A stretch of 64,000 nucleotides of DNA from Methylomonas sp. (GCA_026988155.1 JALSLW010000053.1:1-64000), one strand, 5' to 3'. Counted from the stretch's first letter, positions 24,953 through 34,478 are shown. Program-made: numbers and translations. The notes: generated from the sequence alone by a model not told the origin.

Positions 24953-26281
24953 ATGAACTCAAACAACTCGCCTGTTGAGATATCGGCAATTACAGAAAAA
25001 AAAACAAGGAAGTTACTGACTCTATTAACAGAAATAGCCCTCCCCCCTTTTCGCCTGCTATTCTTTTATTTGGCGGCCCCCCCTTTATTAATCGCTATCG
25101 TACTGTTTTATGCTGTTGAAAATACGGCTATAACAAAAAGCAATTGGTCATTAACTCATAGCGATATTGAAAGAGCTAAAAACATTCTCAGCAATACGGG
25201 GATAAAAAATCAGCAAACCATACAGCTCAGTGAAAAAGACCTTAATATTGCCCTTAGCTATCTGCTGAATTATTACATACATAGCACTTCGCAAATCACC
25301 ATTGAAGAGCAGCTGTTACGATTTAAAATTTCTTTGCTATTACCTGAAAACCCTTTTGGGAACTATCTCAATTTTAGCTTTAACCTAACAAAGCAGGCCG
25401 GCTATCCTGTAATAAATACACTTAAAATTGGTTCAATAGAAATTGCCAACGAATTTGCGGGGTTAATTGTCGAAAATATCATTAAATATACCCCCTTAAA
25501 AGAATTTTATATCCTGGCCGCTCAGCACATTAAATCACTGCAAATACAGCCTAAAGGGTTGACAATCAGCTACATCACCTCGGATGATCTCAGCCTGAAA
25601 ACAGCCCTTAGGCTAAATAATAAAAATTACCAGTCTGTTGTGCTCTATCAGCAAAAAATCACCAGCATTATTGCCCGGCACAACCCAAAATGGCGACTAT
25701 CCTTAACGGAGCTATTGCAGCCTTTATTTAATCTGGCCTACCAGCGTTCAAATGACATCACAGCCATAGCAGAAAACCGTGCAGTTCTAATTGCTGTCAG
25801 CACTTATGTCAATAAAAGAGAAATCCAGGCTTTTATTCCCTTTGATATTAGCCCAACAACAAATCGTCAATATTCAGCTTCCTTATATAGACGAACTGAT
25901 ATGGCAAAACATTTTATGGCATCCGCGGCTTTGGCGGCAACGGGCGCAGGTGCTCTTGCACATTTCCTAGGACAGGAAAAAGAACTGATGGATGCCAAAC
26001 AGGGCAGCGGCTTTAGCTTTGTTGATTTAGCAGGTGACAGGGCTGGCCTGCGCTTTGGAAAAACAGCCGTAGCATCCGCAGCCCAGGCCAGATTATTACA
26101 GCAGAGAATGGCCGGCATTAAAGATTACACAGCCTTTATGCCAGAAGTAAGGGATCTTCCGGAAAACATGAGTAAGGCTATCTTCAAACAACGGTTTAAT
26201 TCTGTTTATAGCACTAAGTATCAAGCCATGCTAAGAAAAATAGATCATAGGATCGCCAAACTGCCTATTTATCAGCCATAG
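24953..26281 (+). CDS. Membrane-anchored protein of unknown function
   Basis: ATG 24953 is taken rather than the TTG at 24944. The 442-residue protein has one clear transmembrane segment near residues 33-58 (LLFFYLAAPPLLIAIVLFYA). A large domain of mixed strands and helices (about 75-330) follows, and then an Ala/Gly-rich stretch (about 318-335, FMASAALAATGAGALAHFLG) that could insert in a membrane. The last ~80 residues are basic and helical (KAIFKQRFNSVYSTKYQAMLRKIDHRIAKL). I do not recognise a named family. It is probably periplasmic with an N-terminal anchor. It lies after ppx and is convergent with the protease/pilE genes. Confidence 0.7.
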   Translation: MNSNNSPVEISAITEKKTRKLLTLLTEIALPPFRLLFFYLAAPPLLIAIVLFYAVENTAITKSNWSLTHSDIERAKNILSNTGIKNQQTIQLSEKDLNIALSYLLNYYIHSTSQITIEEQLLRFKISLLLPENPFGNYLNFSFNLTKQAGYPVINTLKIGSIEIANEFAGLIVENIIKYTPLKEFYILAAQHIKSLQIQPKGLTISYITSDDLSLKTALRLNNKNYQSVVLYQQKITSIIARHNPKWRLSLTELLQPLFNLAYQRSNDITAIAENRAVLIAVSTYVNKREIQAFIPFDISPTTNRQYSASLYRRTDMAKHFMASAALAATGAGALAHFLGQEKELMDAKQGSGFSFVDLAGDRAGLRFGKTAVASAAQARLLQQRMAGIKDYTAFMPEVRDLPENMSKAIFKQRFNSVYSTKYQAMLRKIDHRIAKLPIYQP

Positions 26282-26301
26282 CATTTTTCAAAGAAGATAA
26301 A

Positions 26302-26721
26302 TTATTTAATTTTCTTTTTTGCCATATATTTTGATTTTGGGTTTACGTCGATAGTCTGCAGCTTTGGTACCAATACTACATCCATATCTTCCATGGGTAT
26401 GGCTCCCAATAAGACTTCAGACTCGCCCGGAAGCACAGCAGCATTACAGCTAGTCGTTCTATTTTTAAAATTAATAATCAAAGGCCCGACAACCTCCATA
26501 GCCTGCAATGAACCATCGGCAAGTTCTGCCTCCATAGTGTCCACAACGGGCAAATCAAGCTGTGTTTTAATATGTTCATTAATACACATCATATAGGCTC
26601 CGCTATCAACTAATGCCGTTACATTTTCTTTTTTAATCTCATCTTTATTAATATAGCCCTTTCTTGCCAGCCCTACGTCCTCGGCACTTACTAATTCCAG
26701 CTCTGCATATATTAGTCCCAT
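26302..26721 (-). CDS. Retropepsin-like clan AA aspartic protease
   Basis: The 139 residues show one retropepsin-type lobe. The catalytic motif is LVDSGAYMM with Asp39, followed by strand patterns VVGPLIINFKNR and EVLLGAIPMEDMDVVL; the second hydrophobic-Gly motif, LLGAIP, is typical of the fold. As in retroviral proteases the active enzyme would be a homodimer. No signal peptide is present, so it acts in the cytoplasm unless exported otherwise. It lies 21 bases after pilE on the same strand with AGGA before its ATG, so co-transcription with the pilus genes is likely. Whether it acts on pilus components is unknown. Confidence 0.8.
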   Translation of the reverse strand: MGLIYAELELVSAEDVGLARKGYINKDEIKKENVTALVDSGAYMMCINEHIKTQLDLPVVDTMEAELADGSLQAMEVVGPLIINFKNRTTSCNAAVLPGESEVLLGAIPMEDMDVVLVPKLQTIDVNPKSKYMAKKKIK

Positions 26722-26742
26722 ATTTCAATCCTAAAAAAACTT

Positions 26743-27225
26743 TTAATCCCATGTATTTTCACCTGCATCCGTAGTATCACCATCATTATTTCTATCCCAG
26801 CGACCTCGGGACTCAGTATTGTTGATCTCCAAAAGTCCATCACCTGCCTGGGGGCCAGTAGGTGTTGCCCTTAAATTATAAGTAGTTGCAGTTGCTGAAG
26901 CAATCGTCAAATTATATAAAGCACTTCCCCCATCAACCGGACTGGTTGTGGAAAATATAGTTGGAGCTCCGGTTGCGGCTGGGCAATCAGTTGCGTCGGT
27001 TACAGCAGCTCCGCAATAGCTATTATTTTCGGTATAGTATCTTTCCATCGCATTGGCAAACCCCATCAGGGCACCTTTTGCATCTGCACGCCGTGATTTT
27101 TTAATTGAATCCTGATAGCTTGGGTATGCTATGCCTGCAAGAATGCCAATAATTGCCACGACTATCATCAACTCTATCAGGGTAAACCCCTGTTGATTTT
27201 TTACTTCCACTTTATTGCTAACCAT
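26743..27225 (-). CDS. pilE: Type IV minor pilin PilE
   Basis: This 160-residue prepilin has a 13-residue basic leader and the prepilin peptidase site [10 protein letters not shown], with Glu5 of the mature protein present. The hydrophobic alpha-1 helix is [21 protein letters not shown]. The head domain holds a Cys pair ([13 protein letters not shown]) and a C-terminal Asp/Asn-rich stretch ([13 protein letters not shown]) resembling a calcium loop. The pattern ([23 protein letters not shown]) is that of PilE-type minor pilins. It ends the downstream fimT-pilVWX-pilY1-pilE set; a stem-loop separates it from pilY1. Confidence 0.9.
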   Translation of the reverse strand: MVSNKVEVKNQQGFTLIELMIVVAIIGILAGIAYPSYQDSIKKSRRADAKGALMGFANAMERYYTENNSYCGAAVTDATDCPAATGAPTIFSTTSPVDGGSALYNLTIASATATTYNLRATPTGPQAGDGLLEINNTESRGRWDRNNDGDTTDAGENTWD

Positions 27226-27260
27226 TTTTTTCTCCTAATTGTATCTGCTTCATTATCAAT

Positions 27261-27305
27261 AGGCAGACCGTTTTTTATCTAATTTGTCGCCAGGACTGTC
27301 TGCCT
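27261..27305 (-). other. Stem-loop at the pilY1/pilE junction
   Basis: AGGCAGAC (27261-27268) and GTCTGCCT (27298-27305) form a perfect 8-bp stem spanning the pilY1 stop codon. There is no proper U-run after it on the minus strand. It might stabilise or divide the message between pilY1 and pilE. Confidence 0.4.
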
Positions 27306-30300
27306 GTGGGATCATCTGTGGATTCTTTCGTCAATACTTTTTCACCGCTAGAGCCAATAGTATATTTACATTCCACGCCGTCTTCGCAGGTAATAACACC
27401 TACAGATTTTACAATGCCCTGACCTATATCTGAAATTCCGCTGGGAGGCATTTTTCCATCATCTTCATCAACATCTCCGTCTTGGTCTGTATCATACATT
27501 AGCAAATAATCCTCCATGGTAAACCTGCCATCACCATTAATATCAAAAGGAGCAGTAGCTAAACGTTTACCAGTGATTGCATCAATCTCCATTAACCAGC
27601 TAACCCCCCCTGAAGTACAGGGGTCTTGAGTAGGAACTATGGTGGTAAAAATAATGCGTCCCGCCCGTAGCAAAGCGCCTGTTGTAACAATTTCACCTTC
27701 AATGCCATTGGCTGGAGAAATTAAATCCATATACCAGCCTTTTTCACTGAAATAATTGACTGAACTGTCAGACGTTACTCTAAATTTTTTCCCTAATGCA
27801 GGAAATTCCTGCTCTGCAAGAATTGTCTGTTCCTGCAAATTCCCTCTTCCAGAAATAACTGATCCAGAATCCCGAATACCATAAAAGCTTTGAACCTGTG
27901 ATGATGCCCCACCATTTTGGTCACCCGCTTCAAAATATTTTCCCGTTCCAAAATAAACCATCAAACCGCCATCCGGGTGATTGCCTACCTGAGGCTTTGC
28001 AGTAATGGGCTGGCGGTTTATGCAGGGGTCTTCATTGCATGCGCTAAAAAGTGGGACAGGCACGTTAGGAGTTCCGCCACTGCTATAGGCAATATGCCAC
28101 TGATTAGCATTGGGAGAACTGACATCAAATTTCCACATATTCCCCAATAAATCGCCTGCATAAATATAATCAGTAATACGATCCCCATCCACATCTACCG
28201 GTATAGCTGTTGACAGACCATTCGGTGTACTTGCATCTCCCGCAAGTGTATCCAGCGTTTTTTTGATCTCCCCGGTTTCTATATCGACAATAAACAGAAC
28301 GGCTTTTTTATCGGCACTGTCATAGCCGTTTGCAACAATAGCTGCCCATGAGCCATCCTGCATACGAACAACCGATGTTTTAGGAAGCGTAAAACCTAAA
28401 TTGCTTTGCAGATTTATTAAATCGGCAGAATTATAGGCTTGTGCAGTAGATATTTCCCATAAAATAGCTGATGAAGAAAACGGCGTATTTGGTGAAGATG
28501 CATTAGGGTTGGCATTCGTCACATCAATTGCAAACACGGCTTTTCCGCCCGCACCCAATGTTCCAACAATAACCGAATGCCAGGAAGGAGTACTGCCAAA
28601 ATAGGCATCCCCCTGCCTTACAGAACCGTCAACATAATATCTATGCTGACAGTTGGCTGAGGATATGCAGCCGTAGTTGGGGTCCGCCAATGCGGGAAGC
28701 TTATTAATGACAAAATCAGGAATATAGGTAAATAATTCAGTTCCTCCTGCAATATCAGCATCATTAGCAGGATCACCATCATTGTCACTGTCAACCGCCC
28801 TATCTTGATCAAAATCATCACCTACAATGGCATGCATCATGCCATCATTTGCTCCAAATAAAAGCAGTGCAGGCTTATAGGCCTTTGCCAGCCTAAAGGC
28901 CGAATATGAACCGCCTTCTGTCGAAGGCAAAATACTATAGCCAAAATCAGCATCCTGTCCCATAAACCAGGGGTCTGAATTAACAATATCTCCCATTAAA
29001 CTCGCTCTATTTCTAAAGCTGCTATTTGAAGCACCTCTTATATAATCCAGTCTGGCCTCACCCGAAGCATCCGCATTGCCATAGTTATCTGTATTTAATA
29101 ATGCTTTCTGAGCAGCATTAAGGTTGGCCCATTCAAAGACAATTCCTTTTCTGGCAGAAGTAAGAGAAGGGTCGTAAGAATAGATATTTCTGAGGCTTTC
29201 ACCCGGTATGCCGCTGGCTGCATTCCAGGCCTCGGCATTATCAATAGAACCATCAGTATTTAAAGGGAAGGCAAATAAATTTCCGCTCCAGTCAGTTGAA
29301 TCAAAACTTGACTGGTAAATTTTTGAGTTTGCATTCAGCCGTGTTGAGTTGGTCGCAACTGCAGACGTTGTACCTGTTCTAGATTCAATATCATTAAATG
29401 CCGCATTTAATGCTGCAACCAGCTTAACGGGCTGAGTAGCCAGCACATAATTATCCGGCTCTCCATCTGAGTCAGTGTCCCATTCTGATGCTAAATCAGG
29501 TTGGCTATTGTTATTCTCATCAACAAAACCGCCATACTTGCCCGCCAGCCATAGCATATTCATTTGACCTATCAGGGGGTTATCGCTGTATTCCTGAGTA
29601 TCAATCATAAAGGTTGAAACAGTCTGCTTTCCTGAGAAGTTATCGGCCCCACCCGTACCTGTTCGAATATCCTGAGTATTGGCATAATAGGCTAACCCAG
29701 CAATATAATATGAATTTTCTTTAGGTACATAAGGACAGGTTCCAAATACCTCCCCCAATCCTGTGATTGTTTTATTAGTCGCAGACAGATCACAATTAGT
29801 TGCAGTGCAGCCAACACATTGAGAAGTTCCGGTAATCCCCTGAAGATCACCTACGGTATTGGTTAATGCTGTAACATCAATATCTGGATCAGGATTTGAT
29901 GGCTCACCATAATCATCACTGATATTTCGGCCATTAAAACTGCTTGAGGTAAAAAAAGTGCCCGGCAATTTTTTATCTTTCCATGGGTTAGCATCATTAA
30001 TGCCAATAATAAAGTTTTTCTGACATGAATATTGAATAGGATCCTGCCAGCGCGAGCGCCCTAAAATGGGGAAACCGCCATTTGCACCCGTCAAATATTC
30101 TGCTGTAGGCCCCAGGTTTTTAAAATAACGAATCGATTCATAAAATAGTTCACTGGCAGGATCATAGGCTTTATAGCTTGCATCACTGAATTTATTTAAG
30201 TAAGTAATAACCCCCGATTTTGAAACGCCACTGGCCGAAGCATCGGCACTATTGGAATTAATATCGATGGTGCCATCCGCTAAAATTTCTGCATTGGGAT

Positions 30301-31195
30301 TAGCCGTTAATCCTCCGGACCCATCTGGCATAATGGCACCGACATACTTTATATTTGAGCGCAGCACGCCGCCATCTATGCCATGTCCGTCAGTATTGGA
30401 ATAGCTGGTTACTCCAAAACGCATATGAGCTGCTTTTTTCTGTATGATGCCTTCAGGTTTGTAATAGTTGCCACCATCATAATAAGCCCTGCAATTTTCT
30501 TCCAGCCCAACAGACTGATCACATACTCTTATATTTACATTGTATGTCCCTTTTTGCTTTCCTCCCCGCGAAGTCCCAAACTCAACGCCAAAATCTGTAT
30601 TATGAATATAAATTTTCCTGCTGCTCCAAGGAGTAACAGTAGAAGGTGCAACATTTCTAGTAGAACTAACCATTTTATGCGGAAACCAGCTATTGTTATT
30701 ATGCTTTCGCGTCCTTCGAATAACCGTCGTAGTATCTGCACCATCATTTATTCTATTGCCTCCGGTCATGGTCCAGACAAACATGTCCATGGCCGTCATT
30801 GTGCTCCAATTCATAAAATTACCGCTAAATTTAGCCGTACACTCATGATCACTATTGGTAGCGCCTACCGGATTAAAACGGCCGGCGCTATAGGTGTAGC
30901 ACTTATTGGGATCAAAATATCCTAAATATGTTTTAGCTTTAAAATAGCAGACACCTACAGTACCGCCATCATTTACCCGTCCTGCACAGCCTTCAGTATC
31001 GGGCTGATCATTATAGGCAGCCCCCCCCATAGGCGTCTCTACCGACATATTAAAGAGTATGTTGGGGTCTGCAGAATTGGCAATAAATAATGGATATTGT
31101 GCCGGCACAGCATTAGCCATACCTATCCAGGCCAAAGAAAAAAACAGAATGGTTAAAATATTTTTCATACTCATACTCTTGTTCATAAAATGCAT
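27275..31195 (-). CDS. pilY1: PilY1-type pilus tip adhesin, copy 1 (non-MIDAS subtype)
   Basis: This 1306-residue secreted protein has a signal peptide ending near MANA (residue 29). Several ATGs near the start leave the exact first codon open. The C-terminal half (about 700-1200) is the Neisseria PilC beta-propeller domain: LLLFGANDGMMHAIVGDD, YYVDGSVRQGDAYF, WHSVIVGTLGAGGKAVFAIDVT and DRITDYIYAGDLLGNMWKFD. Asp-rich loops near 785, 1218 (DINGDGRFTMED) and 1236 (DTDQDGDVDEDD) look like Ca2+ sites. Where other PilY1 proteins have a DxSxS MIDAS, this one reads NMSVETPMGG, so it belongs to the subtype without a functional von Willebrand A site. It should sit at the pilus tip and prime assembly. 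Confidence 0.92.
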   Translation of the reverse strand: MHFMNKSMSMKNILTILFFSLAWIGMANAVPAQYPLFIANSADPNILFNMSVETPMGGAAYNDQPDTEGCAGRVNDGGTVGVCYFKAKTYLGYFDPNKCYTYSAGRFNPVGATNSDHECTAKFSGNFMNWSTMTAMDMFVWTMTGGNRINDGADTTTVIRRTRKHNNNSWFPHKMVSSTRNVAPSTVTPWSSRKIYIHNTDFGVEFGTSRGGKQKGTYNVNIRVCDQSVGLEENCRAYYDGGNYYKPEGIIQKKAAHMRFGVTSYSNTDGHGIDGGVLRSNIKYVGAIMPDGSGGLTANPNAEILADGTIDINSNSADASASGVSKSGVITYLNKFSDASYKAYDPASELFYESIRYFKNLGPTAEYLTGANGGFPILGRSRWQDPIQYSCQKNFIIGINDANPWKDKKLPGTFFTSSSFNGRNISDDYGEPSNPDPDIDVTALTNTVGDLQGITGTSQCVGCTATNCDLSATNKTITGLGEVFGTCPYVPKENSYYIAGLAYYANTQDIRTGTGGADNFSGKQTVSTFMIDTQEYSDNPLIGQMNMLWLAGKYGGFVDENNNSQPDLASEWDTDSDGEPDNYVLATQPVKLVAALNAAFNDIESRTGTTSAVATNSTRLNANSKIYQSSFDSTDWSGNLFAFPLNTDGSIDNAEAWNAASGIPGESLRNIYSYDPSLTSARKGIVFEWANLNAAQKALLNTDNYGNADASGEARLDYIRGASNSSFRNRASLMGDIVNSDPWFMGQDADFGYSILPSTEGGSYSAFRLAKAYKPALLLFGANDGMMHAIVGDDFDQDRAVDSDNDGDPANDADIAGGTELFTYIPDFVINKLPALADPNYGCISSANCQHRYYVDGSVRQGDAYFGSTPSWHSVIVGTLGAGGKAVFAIDVTNANPNASSPNTPFSSSAILWEISTAQAYNSADLINLQSNLGFTLPKTSVVRMQDGSWAAIVANGYDSADKKAVLFIVDIETGEIKKTLDTLAGDASTPNGLSTAIPVDVDGDRITDYIYAGDLLGNMWKFDVSSPNANQWHIAYSSGGTPNVPVPLFSACNEDPCINRQPITAKPQVGNHPDGGLMVYFGTGKYFEAGDQNGGASSQVQSFYGIRDSGSVISGRGNLQEQTILAEQEFPALGKKFRVTSDSSVNYFSEKGWYMDLISPANGIEGEIVTTGALLRAGRIIFTTIVPTQDPCTSGGVSWLMEIDAITGKRLATAPFDINGDGRFTMEDYLLMYDTDQDGDVDEDDGKMPPSGISDIGQGIVKSVGVITCEDGVECKYTIGSSGEKVLTKESTDDPTGRQSWRQIR

Positions 31196-31203
31196 GGCCG
31201 TCT

Positions 31204-31728
31204 CTAGCGTTTATAGACAGATTGCAATATAACAACTGCGGTATCAGTACCGCCCACTGCCCGGCTAGTTGATCTAAAAAATCTTGCAGGCAGGGTTACT
31301 CCGGCCTCCAGACTTCCTTTCGGATCTGAAACTGCTGGCAATTCTTCAATAATATAGCGGGGCTGACTGCTTACGTCGGGAATCGTCGAACTATATTGCA
31401 CCGAACCAGAAGCATCACTCCAGTCAACAGTCGTCCAAACGTCAACGCCATTGGAACCTGGCTGATAAAGGCCGTTAGTCGAATTAAAAGGCGGAATTGT
31501 CAAAGTGGTACGCAAATACTGTTCAGCATCTCTTAAGGCGGCTTCAGAGGACTGAAATGCCAAATTCCTGTCTTTAAAATTACCCGTCATTTTTTCCTGC
31601 AGAGTTGTCGACTGCATACCAGATATGCCAATAAGTGTCATCAACAGCAATATAATAAGTCCAATAGCTAAAATGACACCCTGCTGTTTTTTTGGGGAGC
31701 AGGAAATGGCCTTTTTATTACAAGTCAT
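31204..31728 (-). CDS. pilX: PilX minor pilin, copy 1
   Basis: The 174 residues have a basic N-terminus (SCSPKKQQGV) and a hydrophobic helix ILAIGLIILLLMTLIGISGMQ, followed by TTLQEKMTGNFKDRNLAFQSSEAALRDAEQYL, the PilX_N/PilX pattern. The peptidase site is degenerate (QQG-VILAIG), as usual for PilX. It overlaps pilW by four bases (ATGA) and is followed by pilY1 after 8 bases. It forms part of the minor pilin tip complex with PilV, PilW and PilY1. Confidence 0.88.
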   Translation of the reverse strand: MTCNKKAISCSPKKQQGVILAIGLIILLLMTLIGISGMQSTTLQEKMTGNFKDRNLAFQSSEAALRDAEQYLRTTLTIPPFNSTNGLYQPGSNGVDVWTTVDWSDASGSVQYSSTIPDVSSQPRYIIEELPAVSDPKGSLEAGVTLPARFFRSTSRAVGGTDTAVVILQSVYKR

Positions 31729-32843
31729 AACATTCGGTTCCTGATATTAATGGTAGTAGAAAAAACACGTCTAATTCTGCCATCTGAACTAGTTACCGTT
31801 GCGCCATTCCATGTATAGACCTGATTGCCTATGGTCAGATTGGCATCTGCACTTTCAAACAGCAATGCTATTCTGGCACTGATAACATCTGACCAATCAT
31901 TTGGAACTGCTCCGCCAGGTGCTGCTGGCGGAGTAGGGAAAGTTGCAGCATCCGCATAGGTACTTGCTATACCGCCTGCACCTATGCCATAAGTTATCTG
32001 CATATCTTCCACACCTTCAACCAGCTCTATCGGGTTGCGGGCAGAAATACCCCTGGTATTATCCAGGCGCCATAAAGAATTAAGTCCATTAACGCCAGGG
32101 CGAATAAAATAGCTATATGAAATAAATTTTAAAAGCTGTGCCGGGGGAGATGTGTATGTCTTGCTTAAACCAGAACCGCAAGCTCCAGCATTTGAAGTAG
32201 GATAGCTATTTGGATAGCCAGTACATAAATGAGTTGCTGTATTGGCTGACACAGCATGGGCTATAGTTTCACTTCCGCCCCCTGAAGAAACATTAGTTGC
32301 TCTAAGTATATGAGCTGTAGAACAATCTGTCACCATAGTAGCATCACCGGCACTCAATCTGCAGCTGTTTGGAGATACGACCTGAATATTAGCATTTGAA
32401 GCTGTCGTATTTCCCGTCAATGTAGCTCCGCAAGACTCCCCTTTTTGAATGGTAATCATATCAGTACCCGCAACAACTCCCGTAACAGCTGTAGGAACCG
32501 CATTGCTCCAACTGCCTGAGCCCTGATCCCACCAGCGTCCAATAACAGCACTTTTAACATCAAATATAGGTAAAGGTGCATTTCCTATTCTTATAATTGA
32601 GATTTTATCAAGTCCCCTACAGCCCGTATAGCCAGCTTCACGAACATCTCTTCCCAGCAGTTCCAGTACATAACGGGCATTTTCCTGAACCCTGGACTGT
32701 CCATCCTGTAACCGATAGCTTTGTTTGCTGGAACTAAAAATCTGTATAACGCCAGCCAACAAAAAGGTGCCTAAAGCCATCGCTATCATTAATTCAACTA
32801 AAGAATAGCCAGACTGGTTAAGTATTTCGTTGTTCGTCTTCAT
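31725..32843 (-). CDS. pilW: PilW minor pilin, copy 1
   Basis: The 372 residues start MKTNNEILNQSG-YSLVELMIAMALG, a prepilin site with Glu5. The PilW pattern follows: LLAGVIQIFSSSKQSYRLQDGQSRVQENARYVLELLGRDVREAGYTGC. The large head domain contains several Cys and ends IRRVFSTTINIRNR, the family C-terminus. It overlaps pilV and pilX by four bases each, so the set is translationally coupled. It is longer than its paralogue at 38454 (252 residues), the difference being inserted in the head. Confidence 0.9.
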   Translation of the reverse strand: MKTNNEILNQSGYSLVELMIAMALGTFLLAGVIQIFSSSKQSYRLQDGQSRVQENARYVLELLGRDVREAGYTGCRGLDKISIIRIGNAPLPIFDVKSAVIGRWWDQGSGSWSNAVPTAVTGVVAGTDMITIQKGESCGATLTGNTTASNANIQVVSPNSCRLSAGDATMVTDCSTAHILRATNVSSGGGSETIAHAVSANTATHLCTGYPNSYPTSNAGACGSGLSKTYTSPPAQLLKFISYSYFIRPGVNGLNSLWRLDNTRGISARNPIELVEGVEDMQITYGIGAGGIASTYADAATFPTPPAAPGGAVPNDWSDVISARIALLFESADANLTIGNQVYTWNGATVTSSDGRIRRVFSTTINIRNRML

Positions 32844-33271
32844 AATTCAGTACTCATAACAAAACTCTGGGCAGCATTGCCAGAGTTTCCTCTAGAATCA
32901 TCCCACTGAATAGTGATGCTAACTATCTGTTTAGTACCTACTGTGGTCAAACCAATTGCACCATCACCCACGGGCAGCGCAGCTGCAATATTATTTAGCC
33001 AGTCGATTCTATCGGTATCTGCTAAAGAGGTTCCCCCGGGTGCGTTATCGGCAATAGCTAAATTATAGCCCCCGCTTTGCGCTACTGTCCGGTTTAACCG
33101 CATACGGTCGGCCATATCATAAGCCATTACCGTTGCCGAGGTGCGGTAATAGGCGCTTTGATTATTTTTAAGGCCTGTAATCTGTAATGCTGCAAGTCCC
33201 AATAAGCCAATGCTTAAAACAACTAAAGCAACCAGAACTTCAAGCAGGCTGAATCCGCTATTTTTTATCAT
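32840..33271 (-). CDS. pilV: PilV minor pilin, copy 1
   Basis: I choose ATG 33271, which gives the short leader MIKNSG before FSLLEVLVALVVL. The frame is open upstream to 33382, but that part overlaps fimT. The 143-residue protein has the PilV pattern GLLGLAALQITGLKNNQSAYYRTSATVMAYDMADRMRLNR, and ends with a beta-rich tail (SITIQWDDSRG). It lies 11 bases after fimT. Confidence 0.9.
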   Translation of the reverse strand: MIKNSGFSLLEVLVALVVLSIGLLGLAALQITGLKNNQSAYYRTSATVMAYDMADRMRLNRTVAQSGGYNLAIADNAPGGTSLADTDRIDWLNNIAAALPVGDGAIGLTTVGTKQIVSITIQWDDSRGNSGNAAQSFVMSTEL

Positions 33272-33281
33272 CCGTTTCACC

Positions 33282-33857
33282 CTATAGCCTGCAAGTGGAC
33301 ATATTTGAACCGGTAGAATCATTCGGTATGCCATCATTGTCAGTATCTTTGCCAACACGAACTCTGCCAACAACGTTAACAATGATTAGCTTGGCAGTAT
33401 ACGGAGCGGGGGTAGTATTGCCTCCTCTGTCACAAAGATAAAAAGTGCCATTTTGATTGCTTTGACCTCTGGATGTAAATCTAATAAAGTTTGTAAAATT
33501 ATTATTGCCTCTGAGCGTGTACCCGCTTTCAAGTGCCCCGTATTTTCTAAGCAGTTCCTCGCCTGGATCAAATACATTATCGCCGTCTGCATCAATAAAA
33601 ACATTCCAGCCGTCTTCCCAATGGCTGCCTGATTTTCGTACCCATACTGAAACGCCACGCTTTACTGCCTCACTGCGGGCAAAATTGAGCGCAGTAATCA
33701 ATTCATTAGCCGCAGCAGTTAACCGATTCTTTGTAATGACAGACGTAAAACTAGGGATAGCTATAGCGAAAAGAATGCCTGCAATGGTAATAGTTACCAA
33801 CAGTTCAATTAGGGTAAAGCCTTTGTTTATATGGGTGTATTTTTGGTTTATCTGCAT
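33282..33857 (-). CDS. fimT: FimT/GspH-type minor pilin, copy 1
   Basis: ATG 33857 gives a 12-residue leader (MQINQKYTHINK) before G-FTLIELLVTITI. The frame extends to 33902, which would give an atypically long leader. The 191-residue protein has the GspH pattern RLTAAANELITALNFARSEAVKRG. Residues 89-100 (DADGDNVFDPGE) match a 12-residue EF-hand loop, and near the C-terminus DTDNDGIPND resembles a thrombospondin type 3 loop. It is the first gene of the downstream set. In other bacteria FimT can bind DNA for natural transformation; that is not shown here. Confidence 0.88.
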   Translation of the reverse strand: MQINQKYTHINKGFTLIELLVTITIAGILFAIAIPSFTSVITKNRLTAAANELITALNFARSEAVKRGVSVWVRKSGSHWEDGWNVFIDADGDNVFDPGEELLRKYGALESGYTLRGNNNFTNFIRFTSRGQSNQNGTFYLCDRGGNTTPAPYTAKLIIVNVVGRVRVGKDTDNDGIPNDSTGSNMSTCRL

Positions 33858-34098
33858 AAAAATGAACTTTAAACTTATCGCTATCCGCTTCACCCAGCCC
33901 ACATTGTATTAACTGAAGGTTGTTTTAAAAATGGTGAAGCTTCAAAGCTTGAGGTTTAATTTTATCACTTCATATGCAAACACAAAAAAAAATATGTAAG
34001 CAAAGGTCTGGCTTTATTATAATCTTTTACTTACTCTTGGTTTTTTATAGACCGTTTTTTTTGATTAAAGAGATAGCTGTTGAATGCTAATAGCTATT
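33858..34098. other. Spacer between the two pilus sets
   Basis: This 241-base AT-rich gap on the minus strand separates the PilY2-like gene from fimT copy 1. It holds no ORF of note and no convincing sigma-54 or sigma-70 promoter, so it is unclear whether the two sets are one transcript. Confidence 0.4.
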
Positions 34099-34464
34099 TT
34101 AGTCATCATCAGAGCGTTGTGATTTTTTAAACTCCTGCTTAGAAATTATTTTTAAATCTTTAAGTACCCGATTAGATGACTTTCTATAAAAATGATATTT
34201 AACCGGAGTCCCAGGTTTAAGCTCATTTCCGACATTAGAAATACGGGCACCGGAAGCCTTGTAAAAACGGCTTCCGAAGGTAAAGTGTAAATTCACATCA
34301 CTTACCACTAGACGTGATTCGTCCAAATACACTGCATTAACTATTCCATATTGATCGACATAGCTCGAACGTTTTTCAGACGAAGCGGTATTGTCGGCCA
34401 ATGCTAAATTGCAGCCAAAAACGGGGAGTAATAATAATGCATAAATTACTTTAGATTGTTTCAT
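34099..34464 (-). CDS. PilY2-like small secreted protein
   Basis: ATG 34464 is preferred over the upstream TTG at 34482. The 121 residues have a signal peptide (MKQSKVIYALLLLPVFGCNLALA). The short beta-rich domain contains GIVNAVYLDESRLVVSDVNLHF..GSRF and KPGTPVKYHFY, resembling PilY2, which follows pilY1 in Pseudomonas. The Cys in FGCNLALA could suggest a lipoprotein, but the site is poor. It starts 14 bases after the pilY1 copy 2 stop. Similarity is from size, pattern and position, so the name is tentative. Confidence 0.65.
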   Translation of the reverse strand: MKQSKVIYALLLLPVFGCNLALADNTASSEKRSSYVDQYGIVNAVYLDESRLVVSDVNLHFTFGSRFYKASGARISNVGNELKPGTPVKYHFYRKSSNRVLKDLKIISKQEFKKSQRSDDD

Positions 34465-34478
34465 CCTGTTATCCTCAC

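Noticed and set aside
30383-30925. 180-codon plus-strand ORF inside pilY1 copy 1
   Set aside because: Shadow of a conserved gene, with odd composition (many Ile, Ser, Arg) and no start context.
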